64,000 nucleotides of DNA, from the NCBI RefSeq assembly GCF_910592395.1, contig NC_088314.1, forward strand, positions 6,262,001 to 6,326,000. Direction: 5' to 3'. A model generated the notes under the pieces. It searched no databases, was not told where the DNA came from, and saw nothing but the letters and a program-made list of their open reading frames with translations. Each line of letters opens with the position of its first letter. Positions within the stretch are counted from its first letter, which is position 1. Of this stretch, positions 47,219 through 58,700 are shown piece by piece. A program made the position numbers and the translations under genes. Source of the DNA: Lineus longissimus. Taxonomy: Eukaryota > Nemertea > Pilidiophora > Heteronemertea > Lineidae.

Positions 47219-49204
47219 TAATTAAGTAGCAGAAACTCTGTGTGGACTCTCATGTTTTAAAGGAGTACAGTAGTGGTTAGTATACTGAGTCAGCACAAAT
47301 GTGTAGCTAAGTATTCCTAGGTAAAGTTGATGCAGCAATGAACTAGAAAATGCATGCAGACAAATAACTGCCCCCTATACAGGGAATCTAAGGTATACGT
47401 AAGTGACAGCTCAGAAATAACTTCTTCTTTAATACTGGTAGTCTGTATCTTGGTTGTACCCACGCTTTCTCACCACAAGTAGCTTGTCTCATATCCACAA
47501 TGTCTAGAGACCATATACTGTGACTTCACGAGGAGATACTCTCTCCCAACTGAGGTCTGGAGTGATCCAAACTGATGGTATGGACTTCCCACTGGGATGG
47601 TTGTCTGTGGAATCCCAACTACATGTCACCATGAGGAAGATAAACTTGTCTAAAGACATGAAGGACAACATCCTGGCCCCTGCGAAATGAATTTTACCTT
47701 AGGTGGATTTTGTTGGAAATAGCTGGAATTTCCAGCTCTTGGCTGGAATAAGCTGACACTTTGAATTTAGAGAGTTTCATCGAAAAGTTATAGCTGGCAA
47801 AAGCTGACAAAAACTGGAACTTTATCCATGGGGTGGAAATTCTTGGCATTTTCTGGAACTTTACTTTTCGTAAAAGTTCCAGCGCTGGAAATCTCTGTCA
47901 CTTTACTATGAGATTGTCAGAGCTGGAATTAGCTGGAAATTTCAAATTCGATTTTTCTGACAATTGTTGGAAAAAGCTGGCATTTGCTGGCTTTATGCAA
48001 ATTGCTATTATGTTATGCAATTCTATCATGTGGTCTTATCACCTGACCTATCCCATGATGCATTACACCTCAGACAGGAACTGGTAGGTTTGAATTTTCA
48101 AGTCAAACAAAGAAATCATGTGGGAGCTCTTCTTATTTCTTGATTTTTACCCCGAATTCGATATCAAGATATCCAAAGTTTACACAAATTGAATTGGAAC
48201 ACATAAGGATTCAAATGAATGCAAAAAGGGTAATCTGGACAGGCCTTGAGGTTGTTTTTTTAGCATATGATGAAGCCTGAATCAGTGTATGTGCTGTAAG
48301 CCTGTATTATTGTATGCATGATCGTAGACCCGGACGGTATCATAACTGTAAGATTTTGCATGGGAGATGTCCACAGCTCATGACTCATGTAAGTGATGGA
48401 GTCAATCAACAGTCGGCTTGCTCCATCATTCTTTTCAAGGTCGTGCAGTGATGTTATTTGGACATCCATTTTGGACGTCAGTCCCCGTCTGTAACCCTGC
48501 CCTCCAGACATCAAAGTGACAGAGTGTGCTATGTGTGGTTAACATCATGTTGATGTCACGGTATCCAGTTAAAACGGCACCTCTTTTTTATTTGGCTCAC
48601 CTTGTGAGCCTATGCGATGATGTGGCGTCCATCGTCGGTGGCGGCCGTATTGTTAGCGCGGCACGTTTCGTAAAGTCTGGACTTAAAATTGGTATAGGCC
48701 TAAATATGTTCCATGGGCCCTGGGGCAATTCACACCAATCTGGTCAATCCATGATCCTCAAACTTACGAGCCTAATATTACAATGTGAATACTTTGCACT
48801 ATCTATATTATTAAACGAGAGGCAAAATTTTCCTGTCAGTGATTGTCAATGACGTCATCGTATCAACTGATCACAATTAGCTATGATGTAAATGACGTGC
48901 TGTCTCCAGGATGGGCATTGAGCCCTGACGACGCCAGTCGGCATTGACGAGCACTCCAACCCAGGTCATGTGGCAACTTAAACCATCTGCAATGGGGAAG
49001 TGTCCGCCTGGCAGAGGTGTCTGCAAGGAGCCTCAGTGAAGCAATAATCTTACGTTTTATATGATAGGGCCTCTTATGCTCGTGTAAGTCCATGGTCAAC
49101 ACACACCAAGAATGATATTTACATTATAACAGTGTGACAAGATTGTGTCAGAAAACTAAGGGATTAGGTCAGTGGCGTATGCTCAAAACTTGATAATGCC
49201 ACAG

Positions 49205-49485
49205 CAATCATGTTTGCAAGTGACATAAATCACTTGTTTGCATAGATAATTTCAGGTGCCCGCAACAAGAACTGGTCATCCTAGCAACCTCTGTTGGAAG
49301 CAAAATCAACCTGCAACCTTTTATCATATTTCTGTGTGACAGAAATTGCTTGTTTGCAGTTATAATTGCAGATGCCATCAAAATTGAATTAGAATTGGAA
49401 ATCGCACGGCCTGGGATCAAGCAAAATCAACATGCAATCATGTTTGCATGTGAAAAATTGCCTGTCTGTGGTGATAATCGCAGGT
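49205..49485. repeat. Three degenerate copies of a TTGCAGGTGC-type repeat
   Basis: Copies near 49205, 49331 and 49436 share the order TTTGCAAGTGACA, ATTGCTTGTTTGC, ATAATTGCAGGTGC. A fourth copy lies outside this element at 57524-57580, in the SLMAP intron. Confidence 0.7.
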
Positions 49486-49679
49486 GCGTGTGACAAGATT
49501 GCAATCAGCAAAGTCAAAACCAAGCGATTATCGGTTTTACTCCACGACAAGAGATCTTCTTGTTGCATATCACAACGATTCTAATCATAGTCACTGTTGA
49601 GTGACAAAAAACGCCTGTTTATTAGTGTGCAGTGCTCTGATCGATTCAAACGTAGAGCAGGTCACATACTCAATATTAA

Positions 49680-49818
49680 ATTTCCAGCTAATGTCAACTA
49701 ATGCCAGCTATTTCCAATAAATGACAGCCCTGACATTCCTCGTTGCATGCTGAATCTGTAATTTCCAGCTAATGTCAACTAATGCCAGCTATTTCCAATA
49801 AATGACAGCCCTGACATT
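49680..49818. repeat. Direct 58-bp duplication in the transposon right arm
   Basis: Copies at 49680-49737 and 49761-49818 begin ATTTCCAGCTAATGTCAACT and end GACAGCCCTGACATT. They look identical, with an 81-bp period. Confidence 0.95.
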
Positions 49819-50409
49819 GGTATTCAGCTGGAAGGCCTGGGTCAAGATTTTTCCACCTAATTCCAGCTCTGGAAATTTAAAGGTTCCAGCTAATGCCAGG
49901 TTATGCCAGCTTTTTCCAGAGCTGGCATTTTCTGGCACTGCCATTTACCAAAATACCGCCAAACTCCAGCCCTGACATTTTCTGGAATTTCCAGCTAATT
50001 CCAGCCTCCTAGCAAGGAAAAATAGTTTGGAATTAGGTGGAAATTGCCGGCTTTTGCCGACAATTTCCAGTCGAATTTCGCAGGGGGGTTGGTTGTATGT
50101 ATGGAATCCCCATTCGATTTAATTCAACTAGTAGTAAAATGGTTGCCTCAAGACAATGACGTCATTGTCCTCGAGTGTTGTATGGATTCTATACATACTC
50201 AATGTCACTGTGAGTGAGATGGTTGTCTTTAGACAATATCCTGGATGAGTGTCTGGGGCTCCACTTGCTCTCAGTATAAGGGTGGTGACAAAATCATGGA
50301 GAATATCATGTCTAGACGAAAATGTACATCATTGATGTTCTCTCCAGTCTCCACTTGTGTATATGTAGGATGTAGGAAGATTGTTTGAACCTATTGCAGT
50401 AGTAATAAA

Positions 50410-50870
50410 AAACTGCCAGCATGGAGAGGGAGACAAGACAGTCACATCAAGACCAAATTGGACATGGCCACTCCTCCGCCGCACAAATGGCGAGAGAGAT
50501 AAGACAGTTTCAACCAGATAAAAAACCAGTCCATATTGGGCTTGGATTCACTAAGGTATCTACGGTAAAAGAGATAACATAGTCACCACTAGACCATATT
50601 GGGCATGGTATCTCCTCCATCTTGCCAACACTGTGAGATTCTGCTTTGTACCTCCAATGTCTTTCAAAAACTAAGAGAGACAAGACAGTCACAACCAGAC
50701 TGAATCTGGCATGGCATCTCCACAGACTTCCCCGTGTTCAGATCATGAGACAGTCACCACCTGAACAAATTAAGCCTTGTACACCCACTGTCTTGCCAAC
50801 ACTATGAGAGAGACAAGACTGTCGCAACCAGACTGAGTTTGGCCGGGAACCCTGACTGTCTTGTACCCCA
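50410..50870. repeat. Degenerate tandem/interspersed repeat
   Basis: The word GACAAGACAGTCACAACCAG recurs with changes near 50432, 50497, 50571, 50679, 50748 and 50813, often followed by a GGGCATGG-type word. An old, irregular array. Confidence 0.6.
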
Positions 50871-52725
50871 TATATTACTTGTACCCCTACTATTACTTGG
50901 GTTGGAATTGGATAGTTCATAACAGGCAGGTTGAAGCAGATGCAAGATATGCCCTAGTAGGGTAGCCTACATGACCTGTCTCTAATAGCCAGGTTGGATG
51001 TTTAAGAGACAGCTCAACCAGAGGCAGAAAGGTTTTGAGTTTGACATTCTCTCAGACGGTAAACCGGATCAATCATTCCCATGATGGCCCAAGGGCACTC
51101 AGACTTTGGCCTCTATCCTTCCTGTTGGCCTGGTCACATCATAGGTTCAGTATGTTTCAAAACATTAACGGTTGAGGATTGCTCCGAAGTAATCTTTGCT
51201 ATCGAGCTCGTTCATCAATCTCCCGGTCTTCGGTCCGTCCGTCGAATTTTACATGCACCCGCTGAAATTCTCACATAGAGTCAGTAGGTCGAGTGAGACA
51301 GGCTTGCTAATGATGATCACCGTTGACGACGCTTGGAGAATGAAGTGTAGTTTTTGTTCACCTTTCTTCATGTAGGTGTCACCACAGGGACAGGGAATTT
51401 CCGAAACGAGGCCGCTGCAACAAAAATTCAACATGGCTGTCGTGTCAAAGCACTAAGTGAACGTCCTAGATTTTATACGTAAGTCTCCAAATGAGTGGGT
51501 TATATTCATTACTTTGCCCTGCAAATAGTAGTTCAAGTAATAATCAAGGCAGTACGTGTGAAACGGTTCAATCTGAAGTGAAGAACTTCGTAAAAACTGC
51601 ATCGGAATAACTGGAAAAAGAAGGAAAATTCCTGAAGTGTAGCCCTGCCTGCCTGTACATTTTGTACATGATTCATGAAATTGTATACATCATCTACGTG
51701 CTTCTGCTAGTACTATCAACTATGCTACATGCATTGTATTGGTGTTGATGGTCTATTCTAGCTGTCACTGGACTTGGCAGTAGAGAGTCCCCAAACTCTC
51801 AAGCCAGGCCAAACAAAACAAATGCGCAGACTCGGAACACAGTGAAATTTGACAATAGATAAGGAAGGTATACTTATAGGCTAGGGCCCCGCTGGCACTA
51901 GGTAGGAGACTCTTTAGTCTTTCTTTGCAAATCAAATGGGGATAGTACCGGGTATAGTAGTGAAATTTCTCTCTAACACGGACAGACACTGAGACAGCAG
52001 CGCATGAATAAAACACACATAGGCCTAACCATATATTATAAACATCGTGATTTTCTATCCCGATTTAAGTTTAATACCAGTTTCTCCTATAGCTTATGCA
52101 TCAAGTGGACAAATATTCCCATTGGAAATAGTCATTAGAAAGCAAATGTTATCACAAATCCCACTCCGCAGATTGAGGGTTAGCTAAAAATCGACGAGAT
52201 TGACAAAGCCTACTTACTTTCAAATTGTATGCCATCTACATGTAATGTCATGAAGACTAACAATAACATGGGCTCCTGACATTGCTTCACAGATTTTAGT
52301 GATAACAATTATATTGAGGGGGGATCATACTTTTTACTTCAGGTGGTAATTTTGGTGAGATTTGCAGTGTATCAGGTATTCTAGAATTAAAGGGTTAATG
52401 TTGGTGAGTTTGTGATCAATTACTAAACTCTAAAGATCTCTCATTTGTTTATATTGCAGGTATCAAAGGAGTGCTTTGACTGAGGAACATGTAAATGGTG
52501 AAGTTATTAGTGCAAGATGTCCGATAAAGTTTACGTTTGATAAGTATTCGCTCATTGGATTACAAACTGATAGGCAGACTGTGTCATACTTCGTTCTGGT
52601 GTTAATTTCAAGGATTCCTGCGAGGATGGATCCAAGATAGTGCTCATTCAAACACTTTTCTCCTATAGTCCGGACAATCCCCCGCTGTCACACTGGCTTC
52701 GTCCGACGAAGACGATACCACCATC
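50871..52725. other. Region upstream of SLMAP
   Basis: Expected to hold the SLMAP promoter and 5' UTR. An acceptor-like CTTTTCTCCTATAG ends at 52670, 56 bp before the SLMAP ATG, so the leader may be spliced. No other gene is recognised. Confidence 0.45.
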
Positions 52726-55700
52726 ATGTCTGCCATATCAATATTCACATGCCGGCCGAACTCGCATCCATTTCAGGAACGCCAGATCCCGATGCACGAA
52801 CCGGTCAAGATTGGCCGGTCTGTTGCTCGGGCACGGCCCGCACCCAATAACGCCATATTTGACTGTAAGGTGCTCTCCAGAAATCATGCATTGATATGGT
52901 ATGAAACTGGCAAGGTAAGTTCTGAAGCAGTTATTAATATTAATGGTACAATCATGTAGGCCCCTATTTTGAATAGGAGTAGAGAGTGCTTAGAGATGCA
53001 GAAATGTAAGGCATCACTTTTAATTTTTGTAGTTTGGGAATCATGAACAGTAATACATGCATGCAGCACTGCTGCAGCATTCCCAAGCACGGATTAAAAC
53101 TCGAATAGTGGTTGAGTTACGCTTTTCAATGGTGGTCACTGACATTGAGCTTTGTGTTTTTTGCGTCACCACAGGCATTGGTTATAATCTGTTCTATCGT
53201 TATCACACCTACATTTGTTGGAGTTGGGTGTTTTAAAAACTGGCAACATACAGTTTTCGCAGGCATCGCTCATCAATGGAACTCTGATGTTCGTGTTATG
53301 TTGTATTTTAGTACAGTTTCTGTACCAGTATATTTTTAGTACAGTTGTTATTGTATACAAAGAACTTATTTTAAAGTCTCTTGGTTACAATATGTAAAAA
53401 TAATGTATTAGTTCCCTCAACGTTTACAAATTGTATGAATGGGTTTAGCATTGCCTGCCACCAGATGTTGATGTGAAGTACCTCAAGTTCTTGCTCTTCA
53501 TTCAAACCATCAAGTTTTCTTACATTTCTAAGTGAGACCTCCAAGGTCAGCCAGCAAGCCAAGCCGTGAAGGATAAGATTGCGGTTTCTCTGTAACTTGT
53601 TTGATTGCCTGCTTCAATCTTCATGTACATTACCGCAAGCTTTCATTGCTGATCTACACCTGCATTCCATGGAGTGTACCTGAAGGACCATCTCAAAACT
53701 TTCTCAGCTGAAGTTGTACATCATGAAGATTTTTCTGCCCTATCACTCGCTACATGTAAATGTTCCCAGTTTCTTTGTGTCACAGTTACACGCACTGTAT
53801 CTCTTTTGCATTGAACAAGAGTGATATGAGGACATGAAGTTGTCTACCCGTAATCGTCCTTGTGCATGGACAAATGACATGGAGTGTATTGATGATGTAC
53901 AATCATTGCATGTATTGATTATCTCTTGAGTCAATCTTGCTCACAAATAGTATTCACGCTATTCGTGTATTCCGATTTTACCCCTCGGGAGAAATGCTGC
54001 ATAACACTATGACTAAAGAGGACTTGGCTGCATTGCCTCTATACTATTTTAGTATTTGTGCACTACAACAGCAGCAAAGTTAGTAGAATAAAGCTACAAC
54101 TGGTCACATTTGCTTTTTTATCCTGACTCTCATTCGTTTGCGTCACCAGTATCGAGCTCTACAAACATTGCGGGTCAAGATGAGGACTTGTAGGGATTTG
54201 ATTCAATTATAGATGCTGTACAAATGTAGACACAGTCATTATTGGTTGGAGGCCAACCTCAAATTGCAGTAATTGTTGTTGTTATTCTATCTTACAGTGA
54301 CCCACATACCAAATGGTTCATTTTGATGAATCAAAATGGAGGAGGAGGATGTATATTATTCTCAGGCAGTGGTTTCTATGCACTTTCCCTTGTGCCGATT
54401 CAACCAAGTTTAATATGGCACCTCTGCATGAGACTTTCTAGATGGGGGGCAATGAGGCAACAACTTTTAGCGTGTCATGTAAAAGACCATGGTGGTCGAC
54501 CAAATCACCTCATCTTATGGCAGGATTTCAGCGAGACGTTTGGTTTTTTTGCATCTCTGAACTCAAAATGTAATATGTTCCCCTTTCTTCTGCTTCCAGT
54601 TTTACCTACAAGACACCAAGAGCAGTAATGGGACCTTCATCAATAATCAGCGCCTCAGTAAAGGGTCAGAGGAGAGTCCTGCCCGGGAAATCTACTCTGG
54701 CGACATCATCCAGTTTGGGGTGGACGTGATGGAGAACTCGCGTCGAGGTGAGTGAAAACTGATTGGTCAACTGGTGCATGTTTTTAGGCTCAGAATTCAC
54801 TTTGACGGTTGGTGCTGGTGTTCATATTATGACTATGAAAAGAATCTAATCCTCTTTGAGAGTCACCCTCCCACTCTTGTGGACCCAGACTTTGTAGCTA
54901 CTCTTAACAACTTGGTAACTATTTCTTGATTCCCGAGTGAAGCGATAAGCTTCAACTTGGTAAATTGGATGGTACTGATTTCTAATCAGGTTCTACTCCT
55001 AGATTCCTCAAGTCAAGTGATAGCAGATTGGTACCTTCTCCTGGGCTTGATTCCTAAAATCGAGCTCTGACTTTAGAACACCCAAACCAGGTAGTTTGTC
55101 ACAAAGTGAACTTTGGGGCCATTTCTGACTCAATGTTTCAGAATAGATTGTATTTCACTTCATAGCTGGGCTTGTCGTGTTTAAGTCTTGCCTCAAGTAG
55201 TATTATTCTAGTCTAGTGGTTGGTGCAACTTGTCTTAGGCTACGCTTCTTCTGTTTTTACCAGACTGGCACTTGGCTGACAGTATAAGCCGCACTTACAC
55301 CACCTGAAAATGGACCACCAATCTTGGTTCGGGAACCAATGCCGCACCATCGAAAATCTACCAAGCGCTTACACCAGCGCTGCAGCTAGTTATAAAATCC
55401 GGCTACAGATGGCGCGCAAACAATAAATTGCATGCGCAGAAAGCGCCATTTCGAAAGCGCCGCCTGGAGCCGAACCATCTAACTAGCTAATTGCCGATCC
55501 ATTTGCGCGTACACCACGACAAAGTCGAGCTTTTAACAAGCCGGGCGAATTTGGACCATCAAGCTTGGTGGGACAAATTCGCTCGGCAATTTGTATCGGC
55601 AATGGATTGCCGAACCAATTTGTCGCGGCAATGTGGTGGTGTAAGTGCAATTGGTCCACCAATATTTCGTGGTGTAAGCGCAGCTTATAGATGAGAAGTG

Positions 55701-58700
55701 CATGAACATAATACACAAGCAACAAATTCAAATTATTTAATTTTAAAATGTAAAATTGGTAAACAAATGGTTTAGGCCTTTAAGGACCAGCTATCATGGT
55801 GGTTCCCTTGAGGGGTTGTCTTGATCTTGCGCTATGTATTAGCTGAACCCTAGCAATTCCTTGGCCGGTGGCAGAATTTTAACGAACGACTGTCGCTACC
55901 ATGGTGACAACAAGTGAAAAGGTGTATTGGGATGAACGTTTGTGATCATAGGTTATATGATTCCTGGATGTCAGAACTAGTCGATTCCTCACAGTATGTA
56001 TGAAAATTGAAAATGACTGTTGCATGTCAAGGTAGGGTTTGTAAAGCGAGAAGAGTAGCTTCAAAGAAGAAATTTTTAAAAGCCTTCTGTATATGTTTTA
56101 GGAGTTATGATTTAAAGAAGGTCATGCCTTCAAGTCACCTTTCTTGATCATCGTGTTAGCTTATGGATTTGTGTTACCAATGTCTCTAACTGCACTTGCA
56201 AATATGCCGATTTTAAAGCTTGTTAAAACTATAAAGTTGCACTCTCCTGTATCTAAATTTTTGTATGATGCTGTAATTCTGTATCTTGAAGGAAAATCCA
56301 TGATTTATATTTTTAAGATTCTCCACATGCCCAAGGTAATTCAAAGTAATTCGACTCTAGTGTGGCGTGGCACACTTATTTGTTGTTAGTTTTTTTAGAA
56401 GTTTATTTGCAATAATTAATTTCGATGTAAATATTTACGGCTTTAGTCCAGGCTTGAGCTGCAGTGTCCCCTCCAGAATTGAGTTGGTTACACTAGTACA
56501 GGCTCGCAATTTATGTCACACAACACAGCAACTAAAATTTGTCTGCATGAAGAGAAAGTAATCAGGGAATGGATATGATGAAGAGTTTCATCGAACTGTT
56601 TTTGCCATTTCGAGAAAAACATCTTCAAAGTTTGAAATTTAACGGAAAATGCATTGGAATTTTTTTGGAAATTTTTATCATAAAAGTTTTACTGTTGGCC
56701 TGAATGCTCTGAATTTTTTCGAACACAGGTCGGTCATCATATGGGCAATGCTGTTGTCTGGTTAACTAAGTGGTCAACTCATGGGGAACTCAAGCACTGG
56801 TGGCCGTGTTGATCCAGAAATGAGCGAATTCAAAGCACCGCCTTTTTCATCTCACCAAGTCTGTCACCAATGCTTCGAGTTGCTTCTTTGCACAAGTATC
56901 TCTCTCAGTGATCATCATAATGATAAGAATCTGGTTGTTTAGGGGAAATGTCAACAGTATTAATATCGCGCAATAGCTAATCATTTGGCACAGATATCGT
57001 TATTTTGCCTTAGTGGCTACTTTCCACGAGAAGCTGAAATAATATCTGTGAGATTTTTTTAATCAATTTACGAGATGGAAATCATATTGGTTGGTTGTTC
57101 AATCAGTATGTTGTATTAAAAAAATAATGTTTCGTCATGCTGATATATCCTGATATAAAAACTCAATGTATTGGATGGATATAAAACAAGACTTGATCAC
57201 TATGAAAATCATAATAGGGATGCAGGTTTCGCAATTGTCTCTATTTTGCTCGCTTCTTTGTAGATACACGTCTGATGCTTCCTTTGGCTGGTAGCGTTAG
57301 CTTTAGCCATGTTGGCAGAATGGTAGGACATGTCAACTCAAATATAAAAAATGCGATATAAATCAAATGGTTCTCAAAATTCAGTGTGATTTATGTGTGG
57401 TTTGTGGATCTTTTTGTTAGCTTATTTTGCACATGCTCGTCATTTGATGTTGTGCTTTCGTCTGATATCACGCATCCTGAATAGTGCCCCGCATACTGGC
57501 GATTTAAATTGCTTTAGCTCAAATTGCATGTGACAAAAATTGCTTGTTTGTGGTGGTCATTGCAGGTGCTTGCAACAAATATCGTTGATTGCAGCTGGCT
57601 GCGATATATGGCAATGCCTAACCCAGTAATTACCTGTTTTCCTTGGTTTACCGTGAGGTGTTGCTCTCTGTGAAGAGTTTTTGATGCCTCTGTACTAGAA
57701 CAGGACCCAATCATTGGAATGTGTAGGCCTAGGTGTGAGTAAGTTCAGTTGATATCTTGCACCTGGTCCTGCCATAGCTCGTATTACAAAACGATGGATC
57801 AATCAAACACTTGTTTCATTTCTAATTGGCCATTTGATCAGTGGGATTTCTTATCAGCTATTTTCTCAATCCTTATCTGTCTAACTCAAGTTTCATTGAT
57901 GAGTCATTTGTGAGTAAAAAAGAGTATACATTTTGAAAATACTTCACTTTAACGCTCTGATTAATACCATTGTGATTATGTGATTTTTGCATTGAGAAAA
58001 TGGAGAAGAAGCTGAGAGATGACCCCTTTCCATCAGCAGATATGATTGCGCATCTTCATGATGCTGTATCTTGAGAAAGAGAAGCAAATATCTAATTGTG
58101 CACTCACATGAATGCAAATTTATGACGGGCATTATTATACCCTTCATAGCTGCTGCACTAATTAGCCTGATCGCAGTTGTTTCAAATATAGCCCAGCTAA
58201 TATCTAATTTATCCAATGCTGCGGGGAATTTGGATGCTGCAAAGGACAGATGCGTTGGAATTGTTTTCGTTAACACTATTGGCTAGAATGAAGAAGATGA
58301 ATGATATCGGCGATTTGTCATCCCTTTCCCTTTCCTAAAAATTGTGCGAGGTGCATAGTCTGACTTGTGTTTCTTCCAGAAGTCTGAAAAAGGCCGCTTA
58401 GAAAATCCCACCCCAGTAAGTCCAGGCAGTTAGACTCTGCGATTTTGGAGTCAAGATGTTCCTGAATCTCCCCCTTAAAGACTATTAAAATGCTCAATGT
58501 GGTGTCGCCAGTCCTGATGCTACGGAGATTGAATGTCGTATTTGTCAGCATTAGTCAAGGAGCCTTGACTCAATCAGATGCTGTGTATTCCTACACCCAC
58601 TCCACAAATGGATTTATGTTAAGAAGTGGACTACTGAATCATTCTCAATTTATATTGGGATTGGGAACGCATGGGTTGAGGCAGCAGTGTATTTTTTCAG

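Larger units (their letters stand above)
47677..50086. mobile_element. 2.4-kb non-autonomous DNA transposon with subterminal repeats
   Basis: Ends are the inverted 12-mers CCCCTGCGAAAT (47677-47688) and ATTTCGCAGGGG (50075-50086). The inner ~330 bp on the left is dense in AGCTGGAA/TGGCAAAAGCTG words, and the inner ~400 bp on the right carries the complementary TTCCAGCT/GCCAGC words, so the subterminal arrays are inverted to each other. The centre has no transposase frame. It contains other repeat families, including a GGCTCACCTTGTGAGCC segment at 48595, a 29.6-kb-type repeat at 48440, and TTGCAGGTGC-type repeats. No clear target duplication is visible. Subterminal repeat arrays are typical of hAT, P or CACTA-like elements; the superfamily is not decided. 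Confidence 0.65.

Noticed and set aside
54242-54628. 128-codon forward frame
   Set aside because: It is SLMAP intron read-through ending in the acceptor of the FHA exon and out of the conserved SLMAP frame.
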